64,000 nucleotides of DNA, from positions 6,980,001 to 7,044,000 of the forward strand of contig JAZGTN010000058.1 in assembly GCA_037783415.1 (NCBI GenBank), given 5' to 3'. Positions 1-10,995 of this stretch are shown one piece after another. Every line of letters begins with the position of its first letter. Position 1 is the stretch's first letter. A model generated the notes under the pieces. The model searched no databases. It was not told the DNA's origin and worked only from the letters and a program-made list of their open reading frames with translations. Origin of the DNA: Leptasterias polaris. Lineage: Eukaryota > Echinodermata > Asteroidea > Forcipulatida > Asteriidae. The translations under genes and the position numbers were made by a program.

Positions 1-433
1 ACTCGGATTTGACTCTTTTATACTGAGCCATGTATGCTTTTTGGAGGTGACAAAATACGTGTATTAAACCTATGGCGTTTTGGCGGAAGCAAAGAATAAC
101 AACAAGAACAAATAAAAATCCTAACAAAACAAAAGCTGTTCCGACCGCTACGTCGGAATACTCTTGCGCCTTTTAAGTTATACTAAAGGGGAAAGTCTGA
201 AAGTGCATTATATTCTTCAGTTTTGCAGGGGGAACTTTTACCACACTGATTAATATAACAAGCTGCTGTATCCGTCTTGGGTTTTTGAACTTAAGCAAGA
301 ATTCAGATGATGCCGTTTCTAAATTAATACAATTGAAATCATGATCAACAAAAACAAGTTTCCCAGAAGTAGTTATACTTTGACAAGCCATGTATTCACT
401 TGATAGCCCAAATGACTCTAATTAAGATTAGAC
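1..433. other. Unassigned leading sequence
   Basis: No gene can be supported here. A 72-codon open frame on the minus strand (173-391) has no recognisable domain, and no splice context convinces me. The stretch may be intergenic DNA or the end of an element that starts outside the window. Confidence 0.3.
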
Positions 434-961
434 ATGGCTTGGAAAGAGATTATCGATTTGGCAGACAAGCCTTCCATATTTTCTAAAACAAAACTGAATG
501 TTGGTAAGTAAACAATGTTGGAAGATGTAATGCATTGTTGTAAAGACAACTCTGCTAAATTTATGTGGTAGTCTTATGTTTCAGAACTTAAAAGAAACAT
601 TGTGAGACATTTTCTAAATCAACTACCCAGTGTTGGAGTAGGAATACAATACAAGGTGTATCAGTCTGTGGTGTGAGTAATTTCTGAAGTATGATTCCAT
701 GAGTATATAATACAAGCAAGAACTTTCCTCTTAAAGGTAATGGTTTTATTTTTCATTTTTTGTCATTATAGTTGTAGCCCAATTGGCTTTTGTGATAAAC
801 AACTTTTGTGAAAGTTAAAAGATGTTTTTTTGTCCCCTAGGGTAGCTAGGATTATTAAATTGTTTCCATTCACTTTACATACTTGTTTACCAACATTTAT
901 TTAGGAATTGCAGGAACCATGCAACAACAAGACAACACAAGCACGGATGAAGAGTCTGAAG
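434..961 (+). CDS. Candidate three-exon fragment of unknown function
   Basis: Three short exons join in phase: 434-503 (ATG GCT TGG..., GTAAGT donor), 585-655 (TTTCAG acceptor, GTGTAT donor) and 905-961 (TTTAG acceptor, GTAACT donor). The product would begin MAWKEIIDLADKPSIF, continue with a basic, hydrophobic segment around RNIVRHFLNQLPSVGVG, and end in a polar stretch. I recognise no family. The splice sites are plausible but the protein is short and no downstream exon is evident. This could be the 5' part of an accessory gene of a mobile element, or a chance set of open frames. Confidence 0.25.
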
Positions 962-1080
962 GTAACTTAAAAACACTGTAAAAACACATTTAATTCAGTT
1001 GCAGATCAGTTTAAGACTAAAGGTTGCAAGATGTGTAGATACAAGTTTTGGGGGGTGAAATAAAAAAAACTGAATAGGGT

Positions 1081-1440
1081 GTCATGGCCGAGTGCTTAAG
1101 AGCATCGGATTCAAGTTCTGGTGGTTTAATCATCGGGGTGTGGGTTCGAGTCCCGGTCGTGACGCTTGTGTCATTGAGCAAGACACTTTGCTATAATTGC
1201 TTCTCTTCACCCAGGGGTATAAATGGGTACCTGCAAGGGTAGAGGTTGAAGTTGTGTTTGAAAAAGCCTTCCGAGCGCCACGGCAGCCCAGGGTTGTATA
1301 CTCCCCATGGAGCTGAGAAAGATTAAAGGAATGTTATTGGCCCAATGACCAGGGCACTAATGTAAGGTACGACGTTACCATCTTTGCCAAGGTACGAAGT
1401 GTCTCGGGTACGAAAAGGTAAAGGTACGAAGTGTCTGAAA
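1081..1440 (+). repeat. tRNA-Leu-derived SINE
   Basis: The head is a tRNA-like promoter: box A at 1085-1103 (TGGCCGAGTGCTTAAGAGC), a leucine-type anticodon loop with TCAAG, a long variable arm, and box B GGTTCGAGTCC at 1143-1153. The 5' GTCA and 3' TGAC can close an acceptor stem. The body follows with AGCAAGACACTTTGCTATAA and an ATGGGTACCTG block, which recurs at 17345-17402, so this is a dispersed family and not a working tRNA. The 3' part has a short tandem duplication of GGTACGAAGTGTCT. Confidence 0.8.
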
Positions 1441-2857
1441 TCCCTTTTGACAGTGAAGATTTTCTTATTTATTTAAAAAACAAAACAAACAAAACAAAAA
1501 TGGTGATATGATGTGGACAAGTTTGTTGGATTCTAAAATCAACAAAACACTCACTTCATTGGGATTGAACTTGCCACTGCGCTGTCTTGGGCATGAATTT
1601 GGTGCTGCTTCTTCTTGTTTTTGTTCTCATTGACGAATGCATGAAAGCCTACGTGTGCGACGTCTAGCAGTGCACTAGCAGCAACGTGGCCAACTCTGCA
1701 TGCGACATTTTCAATTCAGTTGATGCACGACGCCATCTCTGCATAACGGATACTGGCACTACCAGTGGTAGTTTCATCGACGTGGATAACAAAGATACAT
1801 TGTAGTATCTTTGTGGTTTTTTTTGTACTTTGCGCTTGATCCTTTTTTGCACTTTCAGACTTCCATTTTTGCTGATGGTCGATCTGTGTGGTGTGTGCAC
1901 TTTTCCGATCCCTGACCAATATTCCATAAGTCAGAGATTTTGGGGTCTGGGAGCCAGACTACGTACAAGTACACAACCTCGTATGCTTGGCTCATCTCGA
2001 CGGCGGGTTCATTTGGTGCGCTTGAGCGAGTTAAACCATACCAGATGGGCGCAGCGAGATCAATCATCCTTCAAGAACGACGCTTGCTGTGAAAACCATA
2101 GAACCGACCGTTCGTGAATTATTTGCGTGTGCCGAATCTACAAAATCTATTCAAAAAATGAATAAAACGCTCACTGAGCGATAAACTCAATCGGAAATTT
2201 GTAATATTTATTCCTCATCTTATGGCATTTCAGACAGAAACATTTCAAGGGATGTTTTCTACTATCATCATCATTAGACTGTGTTAGTTTTATGTTAATA
2301 CACATGGAGACAGTACACCACCATCATGAAGGTTTGTGACAATGATATTAAAGATTAAATTAATTCTGAATAGCATTTTTCTTCTTTCTGTGAATTAAGC
2401 AGTTGCTGGGTTGGTGAAACTTCGGCGAGTAAAAATACAAAGACAAAAACTGGTGATGAGACAGCATGTGCTTCCTCTCCCCCTGAATTAGAAAAATGTA
2501 ATTCCATGTGTTTAGTTTAAAACAAGAGGGTTTTGTAGGCCTAAGTACTGTAACAAAAATTGGTTTACTGTATTTATACCTTAATGCTTACCTTCCTTAA
2601 TATACTGTGTTTACGGCCGCTCAATTCCTGGGCCCTTTTCCAAACCTCGGCTTCAGGCTTCAGGCTTGAGAGGCTCAGGCTTCATTTGTGTAAACATGGC
2701 GCATGATCGATTTGGTGCATTTCGGCTCCGGCTGTGGCTCCTGGCTTCGTCCTTGTTCTCCTGTGACGTAACACATTTAATTTTGTGTCGATGTCGGGTG
2801 TACGAATTTCCGTGTACACAAAACAACACGGGCTAAACAAAAAATGCTGCACCGAAT
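1441..2857. other. Non-coding stretch, 5' side of the Harbinger element
   Basis: No gene is supported. At 1932-1960 there is a copy of a GAGATTTTGGGGTCTGGGA motif shared with 7700-7727. Around 2640-2680 the sequence GGCTTCAGGCTTCAGGCTTG forms short direct repeats; this or nearby sequence may be the left terminus of the Harbinger element that follows, but I could not match it to a right terminus. Confidence 0.3.
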
Positions 2858-3025
2858 ATGCCACCCGCCGTCGACCGTCTGCAAGGTCAAGATCATCTTC
2901 AAATTTTAGCTCTCTTGCATTTAATTATTTGTATAATTAAAGGCCAGATATTAACTTCCAAAAGACGTAGAACACGGAGAGTGTATTTGTTGACAAATCT
3001 TGCGCATCGACAAAGGCTAACCAGA

Positions 3026-3729
3026 GTGAGTATATTTTGACATTTAGTTGTTAGCAGATATAGATAGATACTGATGTTACATTGCAATTAATTACAATAA
3101 CAATGTCAATGAATACATAATATTATTAGCAACGATGTATTTAGCCTACATTATCAATACTTATTGGGTTACAGTCTTTAATCCTGGTCCTGGATAGTGG
3201 TGGTAAGGCACTCTTTGCTGTCATTTTAATTTTTTGAATTTTGATGAACAAGAAACAATATTTTTAAGGTATAACTTACACTGACTGAGTATACAGTTCT
3301 CACACATCCGTTTAGGGCAAAACATATTCATTTCCCCAGATGCAATTATAACATTATGTAATTAAATTGTTTGTGGTACACGCTGCTAAATATAATACAG
3401 AATTTGAACTAGTCCCTCATCACTAGGCTTGCTCGGTGGTCTAGTGGAGACACGTTGCTCATGTCATACGTCGTGGGTTCGAATCCCACCCGAGCTGCCT
3501 GTGTATTTTTTCAGTGGTCTAGTGAAGACACGTTGCTGATGTCATACGGGAGTCGTGGGTTGGAATCCCTGTGTATTTTTTCCTGCAGGACTTGTCACTC
3601 TTCGGTGTAGGGCAAAATGAAATATATATTCATTTTTCCCGATACAATTATTACATATATGTAATAAATATATCTATTTAAAAAGTAGAAGTAAAATATT
3701 AAAAAAAATATATAATAATTCATCCGCAG
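3026..3729 (+). other. HARBI1-like intron 1
   Basis: The intron runs from GTGAGT to CCGCAG and joins codons in phase 0 (...RQRLTR / VNRGPY...). It contains a tRNA-like unit and a degenerate second copy of it, described separately, and otherwise AT-rich sequence. Confidence 0.75.
3431..3495 (+). repeat. tRNA-like pseudogene
   Basis: GCTCGG at the 5' end pairs with CCGAGC at the 3' end, a D-arm-like GTCT-AGTGG-AGAC follows, and a perfect T arm (GTGGG TTCGAAT CCCAC) precedes the 3' strand. At about 65 nt it is short and the anticodon stem is not convincing, so I treat it as a tRNA-derived repeat or pseudogene. A degenerate second copy lies at 3512-3570. Confidence 0.55.
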
Positions 3730-4700
3730 GTTAATCGTGGTCCATATTGTAACTTGGGAACAGCCTTTCTTCTAACTGCTCTGCAAAATGGAAGTTTAGA
3801 TTTGAGGAGGGACTTTCGTGTTTCGAGACGCTCTTTTGTAACCCTAGTTAATATTGTAAGAGACGACAAACAACACGGTTGGCAGGCAGAGATAGAGATG
3901 TTACTTTTTTTGTTTTGGTTAGCCTGTCGATGTGCTTATCGAGTGGTCACAAGGAGTTGCGGTGTACCAACAACAACAATCTGCAGAGTGGTTCATAAGC
4001 AACTGAACGCTATCACTGGAAACCTTCATAAATTTATACATCTTCCAAGACCAGAAGAATACAATAACATTGCTCAAGGTTTTTCCAATCTTTGCGCAAC
4101 TCCAGCTATTGGAAATGCAGTTGGAGCAATTGATGGCACTCATGTTAGGATAATTCCTGCATCAGAAAGTAGGGCATCTTACATAAACAGGAAATGCCAG
4201 TTAACTCTGCAGACACAAGCAGTGTGCAATCATGAAGGAGTTTTCATCGATGTGTTTACAGGTTTTCCTGGTAGCGTACATGATGCAAGGGTTTACAGAT
4301 ACAGCCCTCTAGTGACAAATCGAGTGTTTCCTCCCCGTGGCTACTACATTCTTGGCGATTCAGCATATCCAGGATCTGCAACCCTCTTGTCACCTTTCAA
4401 GGAACCTGAAGCAGCTAATCCAGTCAACAGAAGATTTAATTATCATCACAGCAAAGGCCGATCCATCATTGAGAGGGCATTTGGCCAGCTCAAGGTTCGT
4501 TGGAGGTGTATTTTCACCAAAGACATCGACCTTATAGATCAGCTCTAGCACCCCATGTAATTGCAGCATGTTGTGCGATGCACAATTTGTGTCATGCATC
4601 TGGTAAGTTTCATTCATTATGTGGCTACCTGAGGTGCCTTGACCTTGGGCCTAATGGTTGAAAAAGTGGCAGTCAAAAATGCGTTAAGACTAGGCTTATA

Positions 4701-5060
4701 CACTGCCAAAAATAATTTTCTTAATTAAGAAACCGTTTCTTGAAATTACAAAATTATTCTAGATTTAAGAAAATTTGTAAGAAAAAATAAAGTTGGCAAG
4801 AAAATACTTCTTAAAATATTTAATAATATATACTTTAAGAAAATAAATCTTGTTGTGAGATTTTTTTCTCAATAATATTATTATTACAAGAAAATGTTAT
4901 TATGTTAAGAAAAATTCTTATATAAGAAATTAATTTCAGAACTACCAACTGTGTTTTCTCACATTTTCCATCCAATATCCTATTTTAAGATATTTTCTTG
5001 TTTTAAAAAACAAAATTCTTGTCTTCAAAATGCTATTTAAAGAACTAAAACACACAGAAA
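4701..5060 (+). repeat. Left end of the giant element: TIR plus AAGAAA subterminal repeats
   Basis: It starts with CACTGCCAAAAATAA. The following 330 bases contain many copies of AAGAAA or TTTCTT in both orientations, in AT-rich DNA. In CACTA elements such subterminal repeats bind the accessory DNA-binding protein; that role is inferred here. Confidence 0.65.
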
Positions 5061-5743
5061 AAATACTATCAAAACAACATTAAATATTGTTCATCCCGAT
5101 CCTCCTTGTAGGGTGACAACTGTACACCTGAGACATCAAAAGAGCACCAGTAAAAGCACAAAATTGTTTTCATATTTTTTTTTTATTCAATAAGTAACAG
5201 CTAACACATTTAACAATTAACAACAACAATATTGCACATGAACACAAAACATGAAAATTTGCAATCCTCAGGCATTGACAATTATCTTTGTTGTGACTGA
5301 ACATTCATGCACACTCCCAACGAGAAAATCGAACAAAGCTAATTTGCACTGTTATACTGGACACGATTGCCCATAATTTCCGAAGTATGTACAAATTGGT
5401 TTACACATTGTTATTACTAATAATATTGTTATTTATTGTATTGGATTTTTGTACATACAGGAGAGTCCCTATGAACAATGCTAAGGTTTAAAAAATTTCA
5501 TATAAACAGTCTTTAATGTTTGTTCATAAATATGTAGAATCTAAATTTTGAAACGGATCCATATAAGTATAATGAGACTCAAGATAAATTCAAAACAAGT
5601 TTGTTTCATGTAGGTGGTCTGCGAAATGCAGTTTTTTGTTTTTGGGTTTTTTTTTTCATCGTTAAAACTGTGATTTTGAGTTTTTCCCCTGTAAAAATTT
5701 TAATTTTCTGGTATTTTATCATAAAAACTGTGATTTTGTGTTT
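5061..5743. other. Non-coding interval 3' of the first transposase
   Basis: AT-rich with no supported gene. The sequence AAAACTGTGATTTTG occurs twice at about 5667-5681 and 5723-5737. This is probably the 3' untranslated flank of the minus-strand transposase next to it. Confidence 0.35.
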
Positions 5744-7406
5744 TCATTTTAAAACATGGAGGTCGATTAAATCACCAAGGTCAAATTCAATGGGTATGAA
5801 AGAAACTCCATCTACAACAATGACACTGTAACAATTATGATCCATTAATTTGTCTTGTTTACAGAACTCAAGTCCTTGTGCAAGATTTGGTTTCTCTACA
5901 ATGTATGCTTGCAGATCCTCCTCAAATTGTAATGTTTCTAGCATTTCAATCTCAAAAAACACTTCTGAACTTCTCACAATGTAAATTGTTTGAAGTAAGC
6001 CAAATTCCGGCAGCATATTGTCATTAAACCCTACTAAAAGAAAGCTCTTGTCAGCAACATACTTGGTGCCATATACAGTAACATGCTTTGAAGAATATGC
6101 AATCTTAACTTCATCATCACCATAAAATAACGACATCTGAATCTTCAAGTGGTCTAATTCAGCATGTGAAATAGCCCTTGATTCACCCGCATTCAATTCT
6201 GAAGAAAAGAGTGGGTGACAACATGGATTTCCTATTTGTGATACACATTCATAAGTCTGATATCGGGTTGCAAGCGATTTACTAAGATTGAGAAAATTCT
6301 GTTTCAAAGCCATTTTTTTAAAGTATTGATGTTTTGATTCAAATCTCATGCAGGAGTAACGAATTGGTGGCCCAAATTGTTTTATTATTTTGGGGAAATG
6401 AATCATATAATGTTGTTTGGGCAAAATTCGCCGTGGAAATAACTGCTTGTAATTAATCAAATGCTCATCGATCATCACTCTTAATACTGTTAATGTAGCA
6501 CAAGCTATAACTGGAGACATAAGAATGTGATATATGTTCAAGAGCCCAACAATTATTCTGTAAAAATCATTATCAGTGGGTAAGAGTCCTTTCCAAATGA
6601 AAGGAAGTACTTTAGCAAATACCATCATCTGGCTAGCAGTTTGTTTCAGCCTTGAGTCATCTGAAGTTAATACAACCCTTTGAATTTCACAAGGCTTATC
6701 CTTTTGATCGTAATAACTATATGGATTTTTTTTTATTTTCACATTAAAGGCTTCAGTGTCAAGATCACCATGTTCATAAAAATAGGAAAGTGCCTGCTTA
6801 ATTTCATGCTGGAGAACACCTTCAAGCATGACATGCATAATGTCTTGAGGCAACATGCATAATGTCTTGAGGCAACATTTTTGTAACATTAAAGCCAGGA
6901 AAATCGTCAAGAATGCTTAATCTATTAATGCCGTAAGTCGTTTTCAGGTGATTTCTCATGTATTCAGTTGCAGCACTTTCTATTTCCTCACAATGCCGAT
7001 GGTGGGAAATTTTATTTCTAAGCTGAAGGTGGTTTTCAGTGAAATGTTCCTGAAGCTCTTCAAGTGAACATTCACAGTGTCTACACTTTGCATAGGCACC
7101 ACCAACTCCTTCTTTGAAACCACCAAGCTGATGACTAGCTGGTGTGTCAGCAACTACTGCAAGTAATGCACCTTTCAAAAGTATATGTTCCCCATTACAT
7201 CTACTGAATTGTATTCCATCAGAGAGTCTCACCATATCATCATAAAATGGTTTCAATACATTGTCAATACCATATCGATTAATAATGGCAGAAGATGTAA
7301 CTGATACGAGGCGTATGGCAGCTAACCTAGAACGGTATTTTAACTCTGTTTCCCATTGTAAAATAAAACATTCCCAGTTTGTGGGGGGGTGGGGAACCCT
7401 GTTCAT
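5744..7406 (-). pseudogene. TNP2-like transposase 1, frameshifted by a 22-bp duplication
   Basis: The protein reads from 7406 down to 5744 in two frames. The first part (about 190 residues) has GALLAVVADTPASHQLGGF, a CRHCECS zinc-ribbon-like segment and reaches KMLPQDIMHV; the second restarts with the same MLPQDIMHV and continues as MLEGVLQHEIK, then about 360 residues to a stop. The Asp-containing VADTPAS block and the DIMH..LEG block are hallmarks of the large animal transposase family related to CACTA/EnSpm TNP2. The break is a direct duplication of 22 bp (6831-6852 and 6853-6874), which shifts the frame by one. The N-terminus upstream of 7406 is missing or in an unseen exon. The gene points towards the left end of the giant element, so it may be its transposase or a nested remnant. 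Confidence 0.7.
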
Positions 7407-7730
7407 AGAGCTACAGCTCTATGACCCTGTTGAATCTTTAGGTAGGTGCGGATCGGGTGACATTCTGACTACAACGCGTCGATGTGACGTACCCGGTAGG
7501 CTTTAGTCAAGGCGCTCGAAAACAGACTAGCTCAAACGGCGAAACTTGTGACATTACCGCTCGCGCTGGTCGTTTTTCGTGCGTGATGTATACCATCCGG
7601 GTTTGCCGCGAGCGCCTTGACTATAGGCTACGTACCCGGTCGATTGCATTGTATAGTCTGGTTCCATGACCAAAGATTCCCGGACGACAGGTGCCAGTCG
7701 GAGATTTTGGGGTCTGGGAACCAGACTAAT
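7405..7730. repeat. Short inverted and direct repeats next to transposase 1
   Basis: CATAGAGCTACAGCTCTATG at 7405-7424 is nearly palindromic. ACGTACCCGGT occurs at 7486 and 7629 in the same orientation, while GTCAAGGCGCTCG (7505-7517) and CGAGCGCCTTGAC (7608-7620) are inverted. TAGTCTGGTTCC (7656-7667) and GGAACCAGACTA (7717-7728) form a 12-bp inverted pair, and the right member is shared with 1932-1960. These look like borders of small miniature elements. Confidence 0.45.
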
Positions 7731-8204
7731 CATTGTACATGGTGCTTTTATGGTGCTTTACAATCGTTCGCGTTTGTCGGTCGTTGACGTTGGGTTTACC
7801 AGTTTACGACGCGACGTCCATGGATCACAAAACTATGAGACCCAAATCACGCACCCAGTAAACAGACACCAAAAAGTAACCAGTTTTGGCGGTGAATTTT
7901 ACGTGAAAATTAGGTATGAATAATTTCGAACCAAATCGTCACGTTGCAAACACGTGATTTTTGTAAGGATTTCTGGGCACTTAATTTTTACGTTATATTT
8001 CCCCTTCAACATTACTGCTTAATCACGTGAATAGTCGAAGTTAGTTACAAACGTTTGATTGACAAGTGATTTTAAGGTAAAAATTTCCTATTTTTCACCT
8101 AAACAACTAACGTGAATCCAAACTGTAAATTACTGGTGCCGACAAAGCGTGAATATTTGGTCGTCAGAGCATCGGCGAATTCCGTTGAAGATTAACTAAA
8201 TAAA
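7731..8204. other. Left flank of the satellite array
   Basis: No gene is seen. A CACCCAGTAAAC sequence near 7850-7861 resembles the complement of TTACTGGGTGTG at 11237-11248 and of GTTTACTGGGC near 39916, so this may be the terminus of the repeat element that holds the satellite. Confidence 0.35.
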
Positions 8205-10995
8205 AACTGGTAAATATAACGTGTTTTTCACCAAATACAAACGTAGTCATCTCACCAGTTAAAATAACGAGATGATTTGGTTCCTAAAATAACCGACTAT
8301 TACGTTGTCAAAACACCAATTATTTTAGTTGAAGACTACCCACAAAACACTGGGCAAAATCACGCGTTTTCCACCAAATACATACGTAGTCTTCTTACAG
8401 TTTTAAATAACGAGATAATTTAGTTTTTTCAAATGACTGAAAATTACGTTGTCAAAACACTATTTATTTTGGTTGAAGACTAACCACAAAAACACTGGTA
8501 AAAATTACGTGTTTTTCACCAAATACACGCGTAGTCATCTTACCGGTTTAAATAACGAGATAATTTGGTCCTCCAAAAAACTGACTATTACGTTGTCAAA
8601 ACACCAATTATTTTGGTTAAAGACTAACCACAAAACACTGGTCAAAATTACGTGTTTTTCACCAAATACAAACGTAGTCATCTTACCGGTTTAAATAACG
8701 AGTAAATTTGGTTTTTCAAATGACTGACAATTACGTTTTCATACACACCAATTATTTTGGTTAAAGATTAACCACAAAACACTGGTCAAAATTACGTGTT
8801 TTTCACCAAATACAAACGTAGTCATCTTACCAGTTAAAATAACGAGATGATTTGGTTCCTAAAATAACTGACAATTACGTTGTCAAAACACCAATTATTT
8901 TATGATGAAGACTAACCACAAAACACTGGTCAAAATTACGTGTTTTCCACCAAATACAAACGAGTCATCTTACCGGTTTAAATAACGAGATAATTTAGTT
9001 TTTTCAAATGACTGAAAATAACGTTGTCAAAACACTATTTGTTTTGGTTGAAGACTAACCACAAAACACTGGTCAAAATTACGTGTTTTTCACCAAATAC
9101 AAACGTAGTCATCTCACCAGTTAAAATAACGAGATGATTTGGTTCCTAAAATAACCGACTATTACGTTGTCAAAACACCAATTATTTTAGTTGAAGACTA
9201 CCCACAAAACACTGGTCAAAATCACGCGTTTTCCACCAAATACATACGTAGTCTTCTTACAGTTTTAAATAACGAGATAATTTAGTTTTTTCAAATGACT
9301 GAAAATTACGTTGTCAAAACACTATTTATTTTGGTTGAAGACTAACCACAAAAACACTGGTCAAAATTACGTGTTTTTCACCAAATACACACGTAGTCAT
9401 CTTACCGGTTTAAATAACGAGATAATTTGGTCCTCCAAAGAACTGACTATTACGTTGTCAAAACACCAATTATTTTGGTTAAAGACTAACCACAAAACAC
9501 TGGTCAAAATTACGTGTTTTTCACCAAATACAAACGTAGTCATCTTACCGGTTTAAATAACGAGATAATTTGGTTTTTCAAATGACTGACAATTACGTTT
9601 TCATACACACCAATTATTTTGGTTAAAGACTAACCACAAAACACTGGTCAAAAGTACGTGTTTTTCACCAAATACAAACGTAGTCATCTCACCAGTTAAA
9701 ATAACGAGATGATTTGGTTCCTAAAATAACCGACTATTACGTTGTCAAAACACCAATTATTTTAGTTGAAGACTACCCACAAAACACTGGTCAAAATTAC
9801 GTGTTTTCCACCAAATACAAACGAGTCATCTTACCGGTTTAAATAACGAGATAATTTAGTTTTTTCAAATGACTGAAAATAACGTTGTCAAAACACTATT
9901 TATTTTGGTTGAAGACTAACCACAAAACACTGGTCAAAGTTACGCGTTTTCCACCAAATACATACGTAGTCATCTTACCGGTTTAAATAACGAGATATTT
10001 TAGTTTTTTCAAATGACTGAAAATAACGTTGTCAAAACACTATTTATTTTGGTTAAAGACTAACCACAAAACACTGGTCAAAAGTTACGCGTTTTCCACC
10101 AAATACATACGTATAGTCATCTTACCGGTTTAAATAACGAGATAATTTGGTCCTCCAAAGAACTGACTATTACGTTGTCAAAACACCAATTATTTTGGTT
10201 AAAGACTAACCACAAAACACTGGTCAAAATTCTGTTTTTTTCACCAAATACAAACGTAGTCATCTTACCGGTTTAAATAACGAGATAATTTGGTTTTTCA
10301 AATGACTGACAATTACGTTTTCATACACACCAATTATTTTGGTTAAAGACTAACCACAAAACACTGGTCAAAATTACGTGTTTTTCACCAAATACATACG
10401 TAGTCATCTTACCAGTTAAAATAACGAGATGATTTGGTTCCTAAAATAACTGACAATTACGTTGTCAAAACATCAATTATTTTATGATGAAGACTAACCA
10501 CAAAACACTGGTCAAAGTTACGCGTTTTCCACCAAATACATACGTAGTCATCTTACCGGTTTAAATAACGAGATAATTTAGTTTTTTCAAATGACTGAAA
10601 ATAACGTTGTCAAAACACTATTTATTTTGGTTGAAGACTAACCACAAAAACTATGGTCAAAATTACGTGTTTTTCACCAAATACACACGTAGTCAGCTTA
10701 CCTGTTTGAATAACGAGATGATTTTGGTTCTTCAAATAACTGACTATTACGTTGTCAAAACATCGGTTAAACGCTAACCACAAAAACACTGCCCAAAATT
10801 ACGTGTTTTTAACCAAATACACACGTAGTCATCTCAACGGTTTAAATAACGAGATGATTTGGTTCTTCAAATAACTGACTATTACGTTGTCAGAACACTA
10901 ATTATTTTGGTTGAAGACTAACCACAAAAACACTGGTTAAAATGACGTGTTTTTGACTAAAAACACACGTAGTCATAGTCATCCGACTGGTAAAA
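8205..10995 (+). repeat. ~144-bp satellite array with higher-order structure
   Basis: About 19 tandem units of 143-145 bp. The landmark ACGTAGTCATCT recurs at 8241, 8384, 8529, 8672, 8816 and onward. Each unit contains AAATAACGAGAT, TTACGTTGTCAAAACACC and TTACGTGTTTTTCACCAAAT. Blocks are repeated at 862 bp (six units; for example 8243 and 9105) and then 575 bp (four units; 9105 and 9680), so whole groups of units have been duplicated. Open frames inside the array are by-products of the repeat. Satellite cores inside mobile elements are known from Helitron-like elements of marine invertebrates; membership in that group is inference. Confidence 0.9.

Noticed and set aside
1081..1170. Functional tRNA-Leu gene
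   Set aside because: The 3' side runs into a SINE body that recurs at 17335, and the anticodon arm is imperfect.
8449..9556. Two identical 81-codon frames starting at 8449 and 9311
   Set aside because: They lie wholly inside the 144-bp satellite and repeat with its 862-bp higher-order period, so they reflect the repeat and not a gene.
8205..10995. CRISPR-like array
   Set aside because: Units are 143-145 bp with no constant-repeat/variable-spacer layout, and the DNA is eukaryotic.
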